Shown: positions 51,511 to 60,284 of the stretch, in pieces
Numbering within the stretch: position 1 is the first letter of the stretch
How the letters are laid out: each line of letters begins with the position of its first letter
Assembly: GCA_037045045.1 (NCBI GenBank)
Contig: JBAOHL010000005.1
Location: 434,001 to 498,000, forward strand
DNA: 64,000 bases
Reading direction: 5' to 3'
Source: Phosphoribacter sp037045045
GTDB taxonomy: Bacteria; Actinomycetota; Actinomycetes; Actinomycetales; Dermatophilaceae
The notes under the pieces: model-generated
The model's input: the letters and a program-made list of their open reading frames with translations, nothing else
Databases searched by the model: none
Told to the model about the DNA's origin: nothing
Made by a program: the position numbers and the translations under genes

Positions 51511-52278
51511 TCAGGCGATCCCGAGGTAGTGCTCCAGCCCCACGGTGAGCCCGGGGTGCTCGGCTACCCGCCGGACGCCTTCGAGCACGCCGGGCATGAA
51601 CGATTCCCGGTCGAAGGAGTCGTGCCGGATCGTCAGCAGCTCGCCCGGGTTGCCCAGCAGGACCTCCTGGTGTGCCACCAACCCGCGCAACCGCACCGCA
51701 TGAACGGGTATGCCGTGCAGCCGCGCCCCGCGGGCCCCGCCGGGGTCGTGGGTGGTGGCATCGGGCACGTCGGGCAGGCCAGCCTCGGCTCGGGCCGCCC
51801 CGACCAACGCGGCGGTTCGGGCGGCCGTACCGGACGGGGCGTCGACCTTGTCAGGGTGGTGCAACTCGACGATTTCGACCGACTCGAAGAACCGAGCCGC
51901 GACCTGGGCGAACCCGGTCATGAGCACGGCGCCGATGGCGAAGTTCGGCGCGACGAGCACGCCGACGGGCGAGCCGGCTCGCGACGGTGGGGCCGCGGCG
52001 ACTTGGGCGCGCACGATCTCGAGCCGGGCCTGGTCCCACCCGGTCGTACCGACGACGGCGTGAACCCCTCGGGAGATGTAGTGGGCGACATTGGCCGGCG
52101 AGGCGTCGGGCACGGCAAACTCGACGACGACATCGGCCCCGCCGAGGTCGTCTAGCTCGTCGCCAAGGTCGTACTCCCCCACCAGGCGCAGCCCCTCCGC
52201 TGCGGCGACGGCGCGGCACACCGTCGCTCCCATGCGTCCCCTTGCGCCGACGACGGCCACGGCGATCTGCCCGCTCAT
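51511..52278 (-). CDS. dapB: 4-hydroxy-tetrahydrodipicolinate reductase
   Basis: Second step of the diaminopimelate/lysine pathway after DapA. 255 residues from ATG 52278. VAVVGARGRMGATVCRAV is the NAD(P)-binding site; VVGTTGW, APNFAIGAVLM and the catalytic ELHHPDKVDAPSGTA (His pair and Lys) are intact. The open frame runs farther upstream in antisense to the next gene, but the family begins here. Short compared with no other DapB: normal length. Confidence 0.95.
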   Translation of the reverse strand: MSGQIAVAVVGARGRMGATVCRAVAAAEGLRLVGEYDLGDELDDLGGADVVVEFAVPDASPANVAHYISRGVHAVVGTTGWDQARLEIVRAQVAAAPPSRAGSPVGVLVAPNFAIGAVLMTGFAQVAARFFESVEIVELHHPDKVDAPSGTAARTAALVGAARAEAGLPDVPDATTHDPGGARGARLHGIPVHAVRLRGLVAHQEVLLGNPGELLTIRHDSFDRESFMPGVLEGVRRVAEHPGLTVGLEHYLGIA

Positions 52279-52302
52279 GGCCGCCAGCCTAGCCATGGCA
52301 CG

Positions 52303-53220
52303 ATGACCGCCATGGACCTCGACGAGGCCGTCGTGCAGCTCTACGCGTTGCCGGTAGAGGGGTTCCTCCCCCGGCGTGCCGAGTTGGCCGCGGCGGCGAA
52401 GAGCGCCGGTAACCGCGGCCTCGCCGCCGAGATCACCGCGCTGCGCAAGCCGACGGTGTCCGCCTGGGCTGTCAACCTCCTGTCCCGCACCCGCCCGTCG
52501 GACATCGCCCGGCTGGCCGACCTCGCCACCCGCCTGCGCGCCGCCCAGGCCGCCCTCGACGCCGCGCAGATGACCCGACTCGGCCGCGAGCGCACGGCGC
52601 TCGTCGACGAACTGACCCTCGCGACGTTGGAGGTGGCCGGGGCGCAGGGGGCGTCCCTGAGCCCGGCGGCCCTGCGACAGGTCGCCGCAACCCTGGTGGC
52701 CGCCCTCGCCTCCCCCGAGGCCGGGGCGGCTGTCGAGTCCGGTCGGCTCACCCGGGCGCTGGAGTATGCCGGATTCGGCGAGGTCGACCTGCGCGACGCG
52801 ACCGCACGCCCCCTGCACGCTGTTCCCGACCTCCCGGTCGAGGCCGACGCCGAATCCGCCGTCCCTGCGACCCCCGAGGGCCACGCCGGGCCAACCCGCA
52901 AGGGCCCCGCCGGGCCGACCCGCAAGGGCCCCGCCGGGCCGACCCCCGAGAGTGTCGCGCTGCAGGCCGCCGAAGCCGAACTACGCCGGGCCGTGGCCGC
53001 GGCCACCGAGGCCACCGACCGCCACGGCATCCTCGTCGCCCAGGCCGACCTGGCCCAGACCCGAGTGACCCACCTGCAGCGGGAGCTTGCCGCGGCTCGC
53101 GAGCAACGCGACCGAACCGCCGACGCGCTGAGTGAGGCCGAGGTGGCCCTCGCGCGGACGCAACAGCGCACCGCGGACGCCCGGGCCGCCGTCGAGGCCC
53201 TGCGCACCGTCGAGTCCTGA
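52303..53220 (+). CDS. Coiled-coil protein with internal GPTRKGPA repeats
   Basis: 305 residues. The N-terminal 150 residues are helical (LALPVEGFLPRRAELAAAAKSAGNRGLAAEITALRKPTVSAWAVNLL), a pattern I know from uncharacterised actinobacterial proteins. The middle has GPTRKGPA repeated (24-base direct repeats at about 52888-52950). The last 90 residues (TRVTHLQRELAAAREQRDRTADALSEAEVALARTQQ) have a heptad pattern typical of a coiled coil. No signal peptide or membrane segment. Function unknown. ATG 52303; ATG 52312 is an alternative. Divergent from dapB with a 24-base gap. Confidence 0.72.
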   Translation: MTAMDLDEAVVQLYALPVEGFLPRRAELAAAAKSAGNRGLAAEITALRKPTVSAWAVNLLSRTRPSDIARLADLATRLRAAQAALDAAQMTRLGRERTALVDELTLATLEVAGAQGASLSPAALRQVAATLVAALASPEAGAAVESGRLTRALEYAGFGEVDLRDATARPLHAVPDLPVEADAESAVPATPEGHAGPTRKGPAGPTRKGPAGPTPESVALQAAEAELRRAVAAATEATDRHGILVAQADLAQTRVTHLQRELAAAREQRDRTADALSEAEVALARTQQRTADARAAVEALRTVES

Positions 53221-53266
53221 GCGACACGCGCGTGCGGGTGCGGACGGCACCGGGCAGGATGCCGGG

Positions 53267-54241
53267 GTGAGCCAGTTGCCGCCCGGTCCGGCCGGCATGA
53301 GCCATACGCGCATCCCTTGGCAGGTGCGATTCGGGCTGCTGTCGCTCATCTGGGGGTCGAGCTTTCTGCTCATCAAGGCAGCGCTGCGCGCCTGGGAGCC
53401 GCTTCAGGTGGGGGCCGGGCGGATCCTCTTCGGCGCGCTAGCCACCGCCGCCCTCGCCGTAGCAACCCGGTCGCGCCTGCCGCGTTCGTGGCGGGTCTGG
53501 GGGCACCTGCAAGTCACCGCGTTCCTGCTCGCCACGGCGCCGTTCGTCCTCTTTCCGCTCGGCGAGGAGCGAGTCAGCTCGGCCCTGGCGGGCATCGGCA
53601 ACGCGACGACGCCCCTCGCCACGGTGCTGGCCACCTTCGCCTTGCTGCCGCAGGACCGGCTCTCGCGGGCCAAGCTCGGTGCCGTCGCCGTGGGATTCGT
53701 CGGTGTGGTCGTCATCATGGCGCCGTGGGAGGCCCACGAGCGTCCCGACCTGCTGGGCTTCGGGATGACCCTCGTCGCGGGTGGCTGCTACGGGGTCGGA
53801 TGGACCTACCTGCGCCGATTCCTGGCCCGCGAGGACCTCGGCGGGTTGTCCCTGCCGGCCGCGCAACTGCTCGCCGCCGCCGGTCAGATGCTCCTCGTCC
53901 TCGGCGGCTGGTGGCTGCTGCACCGCGAGCAGGTCTCCTGGCCGTTCGGCACGCGCCAGCTCGCCGGTTCGGACGTCACACCTGCCGTCCTCGCCCTCGC
54001 GGCCCTCGGCGTCGTCGGGACCGGACTGGCCTACTGGTTGCAGTTCGACGTCGTCCGAGCGGTCGGCCAGCAGGTCGCCTCGACCGTGACGTACGTCATC
54101 CCGGTCGTCGCGGTGGCCCTGGGCGTGCTCGTCCTGCACGAGAGGCTCACCTGGCCCGAATTGGCCGGGGCCGCCATCGTCGTCGGCTCGGCGATCGCCA
54201 TCGGCCGTCCACAGCGCCCGGCAGCGCCACCGCAGAGCTAG
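53267..54241 (+). CDS. EamA/DMT superfamily transporter
   Basis: About 324 residues with ten hydrophobic segments in two EamA repeats: FGLLSLIWGSSFLLIKAAL at the start, SSALAGIGNATTPLATVL at the end of the first repeat, and QVASTVTYVIPVVAVALGVLVLHERLTWPELAGAAIVVG closing the second. The family exports amino acids, nucleosides or other metabolites; substrate unknown. GTG 53267 (CAGGA seven bases upstream) chosen; ATG 53297 at MSHTRIPW is equally plausible. Confidence 0.87.
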   Translation: MSQLPPGPAGMSHTRIPWQVRFGLLSLIWGSSFLLIKAALRAWEPLQVGAGRILFGALATAALAVATRSRLPRSWRVWGHLQVTAFLLATAPFVLFPLGEERVSSALAGIGNATTPLATVLATFALLPQDRLSRAKLGAVAVGFVGVVVIMAPWEAHERPDLLGFGMTLVAGGCYGVGWTYLRRFLAREDLGGLSLPAAQLLAAAGQMLLVLGGWWLLHREQVSWPFGTRQLAGSDVTPAVLALAALGVVGTGLAYWLQFDVVRAVGQQVASTVTYVIPVVAVALGVLVLHERLTWPELAGAAIVVGSAIAIGRPQRPAAPPQS

Positions 54242-54339
54242 GCACGCACCCTGGCGGCCCATGGGCACACGGATTCGCGGACATATTGCCCACCGATCCG
54301 CCGACGTGCTGGTCCTTAGCGGTATGGCACGATGCCGGG

Positions 54340-54978
54340 ATGATCCGTCACGCCAAGGCCGAGCGACTCGCCTTCTGCGACACCCTCGCCCAGGTCGGTC
54401 CCGACGCGCCGACGCTGTGTGACCCCTGGCGCACCCGCGATCTGGCGGCCCACATCGTGTTGCGGGACTCGCGGCCGGACCTCGCCGCCGGCCTGGTCAT
54501 CAAGCCGCTCGCCCGTCGGCTGGATCGGGCGATGGCCGAGAAGGCCAAGGAGGACTACGCCACCCTCGTCGACTGGATCCGTTACCCGCCGGCCTGGGCG
54601 GCCGCCCGCCTCGCCCCGGTGGACGAGGCGATGAACACCCTGGAGTTCTTCATCCACCACGAGGACGTCCTGCGCGCAGTGGACGGCTTCGCCCCGCGGG
54701 TACTCGACCCCGACTTCGAACAGGCTGTCTGGTCGGCGCTCAAGGGCGTGGCCCGCCTGCTCTATCGTCGCTCCCCCGCCGGTGTCGTCCTCGCGTCCGA
54801 GCGGTTCGGGCGGTACGTCGCCAAGGGCGCCGGCGAGGTCGGCACCGTCGTGCTCACCGGCGAGGTCGCCGACCTCGCGCTGTACAGCTACGGACGTAAG
54901 GACGTCGCAGCGGTCGAGATGGACGGCCCGCCCGAGGCGGTGTCGGCGCTGCGGTCCACCCGGCTCTCGCTGCCCTGA
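54340..54978 (+). CDS. TIGR03085-type metal-binding protein (DinB/maleylpyruvate isomerase-like)
   Basis: 212 residues. The N-terminal part (AERLAFCDTLAQVGPDAPTLCDPWRTRDLAAHIVLRDSRPDLAAG) matches the actinobacterial TIGR03085 family, related to the DinB and mycothiol-dependent maleylpyruvate isomerase fold. Likely metal ligands are H38 in AAHIV and the HH of FFIHHEDVLRA near residue 107. C-terminal TGEVADLALYSYGRKD is also typical. Function not established; perhaps a mycothiol-linked reaction. ATG 54340. Confidence 0.8.
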   Translation: MIRHAKAERLAFCDTLAQVGPDAPTLCDPWRTRDLAAHIVLRDSRPDLAAGLVIKPLARRLDRAMAEKAKEDYATLVDWIRYPPAWAAARLAPVDEAMNTLEFFIHHEDVLRAVDGFAPRVLDPDFEQAVWSALKGVARLLYRRSPAGVVLASERFGRYVAKGAGEVGTVVLTGEVADLALYSYGRKDVAAVEMDGPPEAVSALRSTRLSLP

Positions 54979-55000
54979 CCCCGGCGCGGCGGGCGAACGC

Positions 55001-55609
55001 TCAGCCCCGACGGAGCAAGGCCACCAGGAAGTCGGCGTCCGCGGCATACGGGCGCAGGTCCCACGTCGATAGCAGCAGCTCGGCCACAAGGCCGACCGCC
55101 GCGACGTCGTCGAGGAACTCGGCGACGGGATAGCCACGGTCGGTGCCGAAGCCGACGACGATCCGGCCGTCCGACGCGAGGTGGGCGGCGAACCGGTCGA
55201 GGACGTCCCGGCGGGTCGAGGGCGCGCAGAAGGTGAGGACGTTGCCCGCGCAGACGATGGCGTCGAACCGCTGCGGTATGCCGTGGGCCGCGAGGTCGAG
55301 GTCGGCGAGGTCGGCGACGACCCACCGCGGACCGGGGTAGTCGGCCTCGGCGGCCTGCACGAGCACAGGATCGACATCGACGCCGACGACGTCGTGGCCG
55401 ACCGCGTGCAAGTAGCCGGCGACGCGACCCCCGCCACAGCCCGCGTCGAGCACCAGGGAGCCGCGCTCGAGCATGGCGTCGACGGTGCGCGCTTCTCCCG
55501 AGATGTCGACCCCATCGAGGCGCAACCGCCGGAATCGCTCGACGTACCACCCCGAATGCCCCGGGTCCTCGGCGACCTTGCGCATCCACAGGCTCGGTTC
55601 GGGGGTCAC
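55001..55609 (-). CDS. Class I SAM-dependent methyltransferase
   Basis: 202 residues. VLDAGCGGGRVAGYLHA (about 50-66) is motif I, VVGVDVDPVLVQAA motif II, and DAIVCAGNVLTF sits at motif IV. A general small-molecule methyltransferase of the Methyltransf_25 kind; substrate unknown. GTG 55609 overlaps the hisF stop by four bases (GTGA), so it is translated with hisF, though no link to histidine synthesis is known. Confidence 0.85.
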   Translation of the reverse strand: MTPEPSLWMRKVAEDPGHSGWYVERFRRLRLDGVDISGEARTVDAMLERGSLVLDAGCGGGRVAGYLHAVGHDVVGVDVDPVLVQAAEADYPGPRWVVADLADLDLAAHGIPQRFDAIVCAGNVLTFCAPSTRRDVLDRFAAHLASDGRIVVGFGTDRGYPVAEFLDDVAAVGLVAELLLSTWDLRPYAADADFLVALLRRG

Positions 55610-56379
55610 CGCACGACCACCCCGGCCACGCGCATGGCGTCCTTGACTTGCCCGACGGTGAGCTCGCCGAAGTGAAAGACACTGGCGGCGAGCACGGCGT
55701 CGGCGCCGGCCGCGACGGCGGGCGCGAAGTGCTCGACCCGCCCGGCGCCGCCGCTGGCAATGACCGGGATGGAGACCTCGGCGCGCACCGCGCCGATGAG
55801 TTCGAGGTCGAAGCCGTCCTTCGTGCCGTCGGCGTCCATGGAGTTGAGTAGGATCTCGCCGGCACCGAGCTCCTGCGCCCGCGCGCACCAGGCGACGGCG
55901 TCGAGGTCGACCGGGGTCCGACCGCCGTGGGTGGTCATGACGAAGTCCCCGGTGGCTCGACCGCGCTCGTCGAGGCGCCGGCGCACGTCCGCGGACAGGA
56001 CGAGCACCTGGGCCCCGAATCGGTCGGCGATCTCGGCGATGAGCTGCGGGCGGGCGATGGCGGCGGTGTTGACGCCGACCTTGTCGGCGCCGGCCCGCAG
56101 CAGCCGGTCGACGTCGTCAACCGAGCGCACTCCCCCGCCGACGGTCAGCGGGATGAACACCTGCTCCGCGGTCCGGCGCACGACGTCGTAGGTCGTCTCG
56201 CGGTCGCCGCTACTGGCCGTGACGTCGAGGAAGGTCAGCTCGTCGACGCCCTGCGCGTCGTAGGTCTTGGCGAGTTCGACGGGGTCGCCGGCGTCGCGCA
56301 GGTTGGCGAAGTTGACGCCCTTGACGACTCTGCCGGCGTCGACGTCGAGGCAGGCGATGACTCGGGTGGCGACGCTCAC
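55606..56379 (-). CDS. hisF: Imidazole glycerol phosphate synthase subunit HisF
   Basis: Cyclase half of IGP synthase, using ammonia from HisH to close the imidazole ring. 257 residues from GTG 56379. Catalytic D11 is in ACLDVDAGRVVKG and the second Asp in LLNSMDADGTKDG near residue 130; phosphate-binding loops GGGVRS and ASGGAG are present. The other his genes are not in this window. The frame runs on upstream, but the family begins at VATRVIACLD. Confidence 0.95.
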   Translation of the reverse strand: MSVATRVIACLDVDAGRVVKGVNFANLRDAGDPVELAKTYDAQGVDELTFLDVTASSGDRETTYDVVRRTAEQVFIPLTVGGGVRSVDDVDRLLRAGADKVGVNTAAIARPQLIAEIADRFGAQVLVLSADVRRRLDERGRATGDFVMTTHGGRTPVDLDAVAWCARAQELGAGEILLNSMDADGTKDGFDLELIGAVRAEVSIPVIASGGAGRVEHFAPAVAAGADAVLAASVFHFGELTVGQVKDAMRVAGVVVR

Positions 56380-56416
56380 GCAGGCCAATGTAGTTCCCGG
56401 ACTAGGCTGGCGCGTC

Positions 56417-56989
56417 GTGCGTTTCCACATCACGGACCCGGTCGACCGCAGCGCGGTCCTCGCCGTGGCCGAGCTGGCCGCCCGCTCCGAACCCCGCTGC
56501 GGGTCGACCACCGTCGTCGCCGTCGACGGGCACAGTGGGGCGGGCAAGACGACCTTCGCCGCCGAACTCGGGCAGGTCCTCGGGTGTGACGTCGTCCACC
56601 TCGACTCGCTGTATCCCGGGTGGGACGGGCTGGTCGGGGGCGTCGAGCGGCTCACGGCCGAGGTGTTGGGCCCGCTCGCGCGAGGCGAGGTCGCGGCATA
56701 CCGGCGATGGGACTGGGAGCGCGACGGGCTGGGCGAGATCGTCCACGTCCCGGCGGAGCGGTTCCTTCTCGTCGAGGGCGCCGGCGCAAGCGCAGGCGAG
56801 GCCGGCCGGTATGCCGCCGTGCGGGTGTGGGTGGAGGCCGACGAGCCGACCCGGCGCCACCGTGGGATAGCGCGCGACGGAGCGGCCTATGCCCCGCACT
56901 GGCAGCGGTGGGCCGCCCAGGAGGATGCCCTGTTCAACCCCGACGGAACCCGTGCTCGCGCCGACGTCTATGTCGATACGAGCCCCTGA
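56417..56989 (+). CDS. Uridine kinase-like P-loop protein
   Basis: 190 residues. Walker A VAVDGHSGAGKTTFA (about residues 34-48), HLDSLYPGWDGL as the acceptor-site region, RRWDWERD and LLVEGAGAS as Walker B. This pattern matches actinobacterial proteins annotated as uridine kinase-like or ATP-binding proteins; the substrate is unproven. GTG 56417. Divergent from hisF (37-base gap). The last 22 bases overlap the convergent gamma-carbonic-anhydrase gene. Confidence 0.82.
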   Translation: MRFHITDPVDRSAVLAVAELAARSEPRCGSTTVVAVDGHSGAGKTTFAAELGQVLGCDVVHLDSLYPGWDGLVGGVERLTAEVLGPLARGEVAAYRRWDWERDGLGEIVHVPAERFLLVEGAGASAGEAGRYAAVRVWVEADEPTRRHRGIARDGAAYAPHWQRWAAQEDALFNPDGTRARADVYVDTSP

Positions 56990-57525
56990 CCGGATCCGGA
57001 CCTCGCCCCCGGATCGGCGAGCGCCGCGCGGTGCAGCTCGCGGTTCTGCTCGTAGTGCGAGGCGCTGAAGGCCAGCCCGTCGACCTCGGCGTCGGTGAGC
57101 GCTCGACGGACCTTGCCCGGCACGCCGGCCACCAGCGATCCGGGCGGCACGTGGACGCCCTCGGTGACCAGCGCGGCGGCGGCGACCATCGACCCGGCAC
57201 CGATCACCGCGTCGTTGAGCACCGTTGCGCCCATCCCGACGAGCGAGCCCGCGTGCACCGTGCAGCCGTGCAGGATCGCCGCGTGGCCGACGGTGACCCC
57301 CTCGCCGACAGTGAGCGGGGACCCCGGGTCGGCGTGGCACACCACGTTGTCCTGCAGGTTCGATCGGGCGCCGATGGTGATCTGTTCGCGGTCGCCGCGC
57401 ACGACGACGCCGTACCAGATGCTCGCCCCCTCGCCGACGCTGACCCGACCGACGAGGGTCGCGGTGGGGGCAACCCACGCACTCGCGGCGACCTGGGGGA
57501 CGTGCTCGCCGATGGGGATCAGCAC
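56968..57525 (-). CDS. Gamma-carbonic anhydrase family protein
   Basis: 185 residues of left-handed beta-helix hexapeptide repeats. The metal histidines are in NLQDNVVCHADPG and VTVGHAAILHGC (H-x4-H arrangement), as in YrdA/CaiE/PaaY-type proteins. PaaY-like members act as thioesterases beside paa genes, but the paa operon here is 10 kb away, so that is only a possibility. An AGGAGG Shine-Dalgarno lies eight bases before GTG 57525, which fixes the start. Confidence 0.9.
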   Translation of the reverse strand: MLIPIGEHVPQVAASAWVAPTATLVGRVSVGEGASIWYGVVVRGDREQITIGARSNLQDNVVCHADPGSPLTVGEGVTVGHAAILHGCTVHAGSLVGMGATVLNDAVIGAGSMVAAAALVTEGVHVPPGSLVAGVPGKVRRALTDAEVDGLAFSASHYEQNRELHRAALADPGARSGSGQGLVST

Positions 57526-57545
57526 GATGGGCCTCCTGCGGGTCG

Positions 57546-57591
57546 CGGCATACCCGGCGGGTTGCCGGCAGCCGTCCTGCAGCGTATGCCG
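57546..57591. repeat. Inverted pair of the GTATGCCG octamer, 30-base spacing
   Basis: CGGCATAC at 57546-57553 faces GTATGCCG at 57584-57591 in the divergent spacer between the gamma-carbonic-anhydrase gene and cstA. The flanking GC also pairs (GCGGCATAC/GTATGCCGtGC). Second intergenic inverted pair of this octamer in the window. Confidence 0.85.
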
Positions 57592-57739
57592 TGCCTCGTG
57601 CGGGGCTGGCGCAAGGTCACGGTTTCGTGCACAGGCGGCCGGTTGCTGCCATTTCGGCGGCGCCGGGGCTACCTTGCTGTGCGTCGGTTGTGAACCCGCG
57701 GCCGCCGAGACTCCGGCGCCGCTCACCCGAAGGAGCCAC

Positions 57740-60010
57740 ATGAGTCAGGACACGACGGTTCGGACCATCACGAACGATCCGGACCTGCCCCCCATCGCCG
57801 TCGAGGAACCGCTCGGCACGGCCCCGGCAAGCAGGGGGATTTTCGTCGTCATCGCCGTCGTGGCCGCGGTGGCCTGGGCGATGGTCGCGGTGGTGCGCGG
57901 CGAACAGGTCAACGCCGTGTGGCTCGTGCTGGCCGCGGTCGGCAGTTACCTCATCGCGCTGCGCTTCTATGCCCGGCTCATCGAGTACAAGGTGCTCAAG
58001 CCGCGCGACACCCGGATGACCCCGGCGGAAGAGTTCGAGAACGGCAAGGACTTCATGCCCACCGACCGGCGGGTGTTGTTCGGGCACCACTTCGCGGCGA
58101 TCGCCGGCGCCGGCCCGCTCGTCGGCCCGGTCCTCGCGGCCCAGATGGGCTACCTACCCGGCACCCTGTGGATCATCCTCGGGGTGATCTTCGCCGGTGC
58201 CGTCCAGGACTACATGGTCTTGCACATGTCGATCCGTCGCCGGGGCCGCAGCCTCGGGCAGATGGCTCGTGAGGAGCTCGGCCCGGTCGGCGGATGGGCG
58301 GCGATCATCGGCGTGCTGGCCATCATGGTCATCCTCATCGCCGTGCTCGGCATCGTCGTCATCGGCGCGTTGGCCTCCAGCCCGTGGGGCGTCTTCTCCA
58401 TCGCCATGACCATCCCCATCGCCCTGTTCATGGGCGTCTACCTGCGCTTCCTGCGGCCCGGCAAGGTCAACGAGGTGTCGATCATCGGCGTGGCCCTGCT
58501 GCTGTTCGCCGTCATCAGCGGGCAGTGGGTCTCGGAGTCGTCATGGGGACAGTCGATGTTCACCCTCAGCCCGGTCGCGCTCGCGTACTGGCTCGCGGCA
58601 TACGGCTTCGCCGCGTCGATCCTGCCGGTCTGGCTGCTGCTGGCGCCGCGCGACTACCTCTCGACGTTCATGAAGGTCGGCACCATCGTCGTGCTCGCCA
58701 TCGGCATCCTCGTCACCGCCCCGGTCATCAAGATGCCGGCGCTCACCCAATTCGGCAAGGACGGTACCGGGCCGGCGTTCGCCGGTTCGCTGTTCCCGTT
58801 CCTGTTCATCACCATCGCCTGCGGGGCGATCTCCGGTTTCCACTCGCTGATCTCCTCGGGGACGACGCCCAAGCTCATCGAGAAGGAGAGCCAGGCGCGC
58901 GTCATCGGCTACGGCGGCATGCTCACCGAGTCCTTCGTCGCGATCATGGCCCTCATCACCGCATGCATCATCGACCAGCACCTGTACTTCGTCATGAACG
59001 CCCCGGCCGGGGTCACCGGCGGCACGCCGGACCTCGCCGCGGCATACGCGAACAAGCTGCCGCTGTCCTCGCCCGGTGGCGTGCCGCTGGACCCCATCTC
59101 GGCGCAGACGATCCAGCAGGCGGCCACCGAAGTCGGGGAGAAGACGATCATCTCGCGCACCGGTGGCGCGCCCACGCTGGCCTTCGGGATGTCGCAGGTG
59201 ATGTCCTTCCTCGGCGGGTCGAGCATGAAGGCGTTCTGGTACCACTTCGCGGTGATGTTCGAGGCGCTGTTCATCCTCACGACGATCGACGCCGGGACCC
59301 GGGTGGCCCGGTTCATGTTCTCCGACGCCATCGGGAACATCCCCGGTCTTAACCGGTTCAAGGACCCGTCGTGGCGTCCTGGGGCGTGGATCTGCTCGTT
59401 CGTCGTCGTGCTGGCCTGGGGCTCGATCCTCGTCATGGGCGTCACCGACCCGTTGGGCGGCATCAATACCCTGTTCCCGCTGTTCGGCATCTCCAACCAG
59501 TTGCTCGCCGGGATCGCCCTCACTGTCGTCTTTACCGTGACGATGAAACGCGGCCTGTTCCGTTGGGCCTGGATCCCCGGGGTGCCGATGGTCTGGGTGC
59601 TCGTCGTGACGATGAGCGCCTCGTGGCAGAAGATCTTCTCCAGCAACCCGGCGATCGGTTACTGGGCCAACCACGAGGCTTTCAACGACGCCCGGTTGGC
59701 CGGCAAGACCTCCTTCGGTACGGCAAAGACCGTCGAGGACATGGACAAGGTCATCCGCAACACGGTCGTCCAGGAGTCCCTGTCGGTGCTGTTCGCCGTG
59801 CTCGTGGCCATCACCGTCCTCGCCGCGCTGACGGTGTGTTGGCGGGCCTGGCGACAGGGCGGGCTGCCGACCAGCGAGGAGCCGGACAAGCCGTCGCGGA
59901 TCTTCGCGCCGCGCAGCTTCGTCCCCACCGAGGCCGAGAAGCAGGTCCTCGCGCAGTGGAAGGCGGCCGGTCTGGATCCGACCCCGGTCGGCGCCGGGAG
60001 CCACCATTGA
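57740..60010 (+). CDS. cstA: Carbon starvation protein CstA (pyruvate/peptide transporter)
   Basis: 756 residues, about 16-18 membrane segments. Conserved blocks are HFAAIAGAGPLVGPVLAAQMGYLPG, LWIILGVIFAGAVQDYMVLHMSIRRRGRSLG, FHSLISSGTTPKLI and LFPLFGISNQLLAGIAL, full family length. CstA proteins take up pyruvate or peptides, mainly in stationary phase or starvation. ATG 57740 follows AAGGAG. The small YbdD-type gene overlaps its stop. Confidence 0.95.
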   Translation: MSQDTTVRTITNDPDLPPIAVEEPLGTAPASRGIFVVIAVVAAVAWAMVAVVRGEQVNAVWLVLAAVGSYLIALRFYARLIEYKVLKPRDTRMTPAEEFENGKDFMPTDRRVLFGHHFAAIAGAGPLVGPVLAAQMGYLPGTLWIILGVIFAGAVQDYMVLHMSIRRRGRSLGQMAREELGPVGGWAAIIGVLAIMVILIAVLGIVVIGALASSPWGVFSIAMTIPIALFMGVYLRFLRPGKVNEVSIIGVALLLFAVISGQWVSESSWGQSMFTLSPVALAYWLAAYGFAASILPVWLLLAPRDYLSTFMKVGTIVVLAIGILVTAPVIKMPALTQFGKDGTGPAFAGSLFPFLFITIACGAISGFHSLISSGTTPKLIEKESQARVIGYGGMLTESFVAIMALITACIIDQHLYFVMNAPAGVTGGTPDLAAAYANKLPLSSPGGVPLDPISAQTIQQAATEVGEKTIISRTGGAPTLAFGMSQVMSFLGGSSMKAFWYHFAVMFEALFILTTIDAGTRVARFMFSDAIGNIPGLNRFKDPSWRPGAWICSFVVVLAWGSILVMGVTDPLGGINTLFPLFGISNQLLAGIALTVVFTVTMKRGLFRWAWIPGVPMVWVLVVTMSASWQKIFSSNPAIGYWANHEAFNDARLAGKTSFGTAKTVEDMDKVIRNTVVQESLSVLFAVLVAITVLAALTVCWRAWRQGGLPTSEEPDKPSRIFAPRSFVPTEAEKQVLAQWKAAGLDPTPVGAGSHH

Positions 60011-60225
60011 GGACCCCGACAGCACCGTCGTTGGCGGTCCGGCTGGTCCGGGCCGCCAAGGCGGTGCGGTGGTACGTCCGCGGGGTCGTGGGCGCCGACG
60101 CCTACGAGCGGTACGTCGAACACCGCCACCGGACCCACCCTGGTGAGCCCGTGCTGTCCGAGCGGGCCTTCTGGCGCGAGCACACCGACGAGCGGGACGC
60201 CAACCCCCGGATGCGCTGCTGCTGA
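60007..60225 (+). CDS. YbdD/YjiX family small protein
   Basis: 72 residues: KAVRWYVRGVVGADAYERYVEHRHRTHPGEPVLSERAFWREHTDERDANPRMRCC is the complete YbdD/YjiX pattern, including the Cys-Cys end. In Enterobacteria this small protein is encoded after cstA or btsT and is needed for pyruvate uptake. The TTG at 60007 overlaps the cstA stop by four bases (TTGA), the third TTGA start in this window. Confidence 0.9.
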   Translation: MRTPTAPSLAVRLVRAAKAVRWYVRGVVGADAYERYVEHRHRTHPGEPVLSERAFWREHTDERDANPRMRCC

Positions 60226-60284
60226 GGGACCCCCCTTCCGGACCTGGTTACAGTTTCCCCAGGTCAAGCCAGGAGGTGTCGAGG

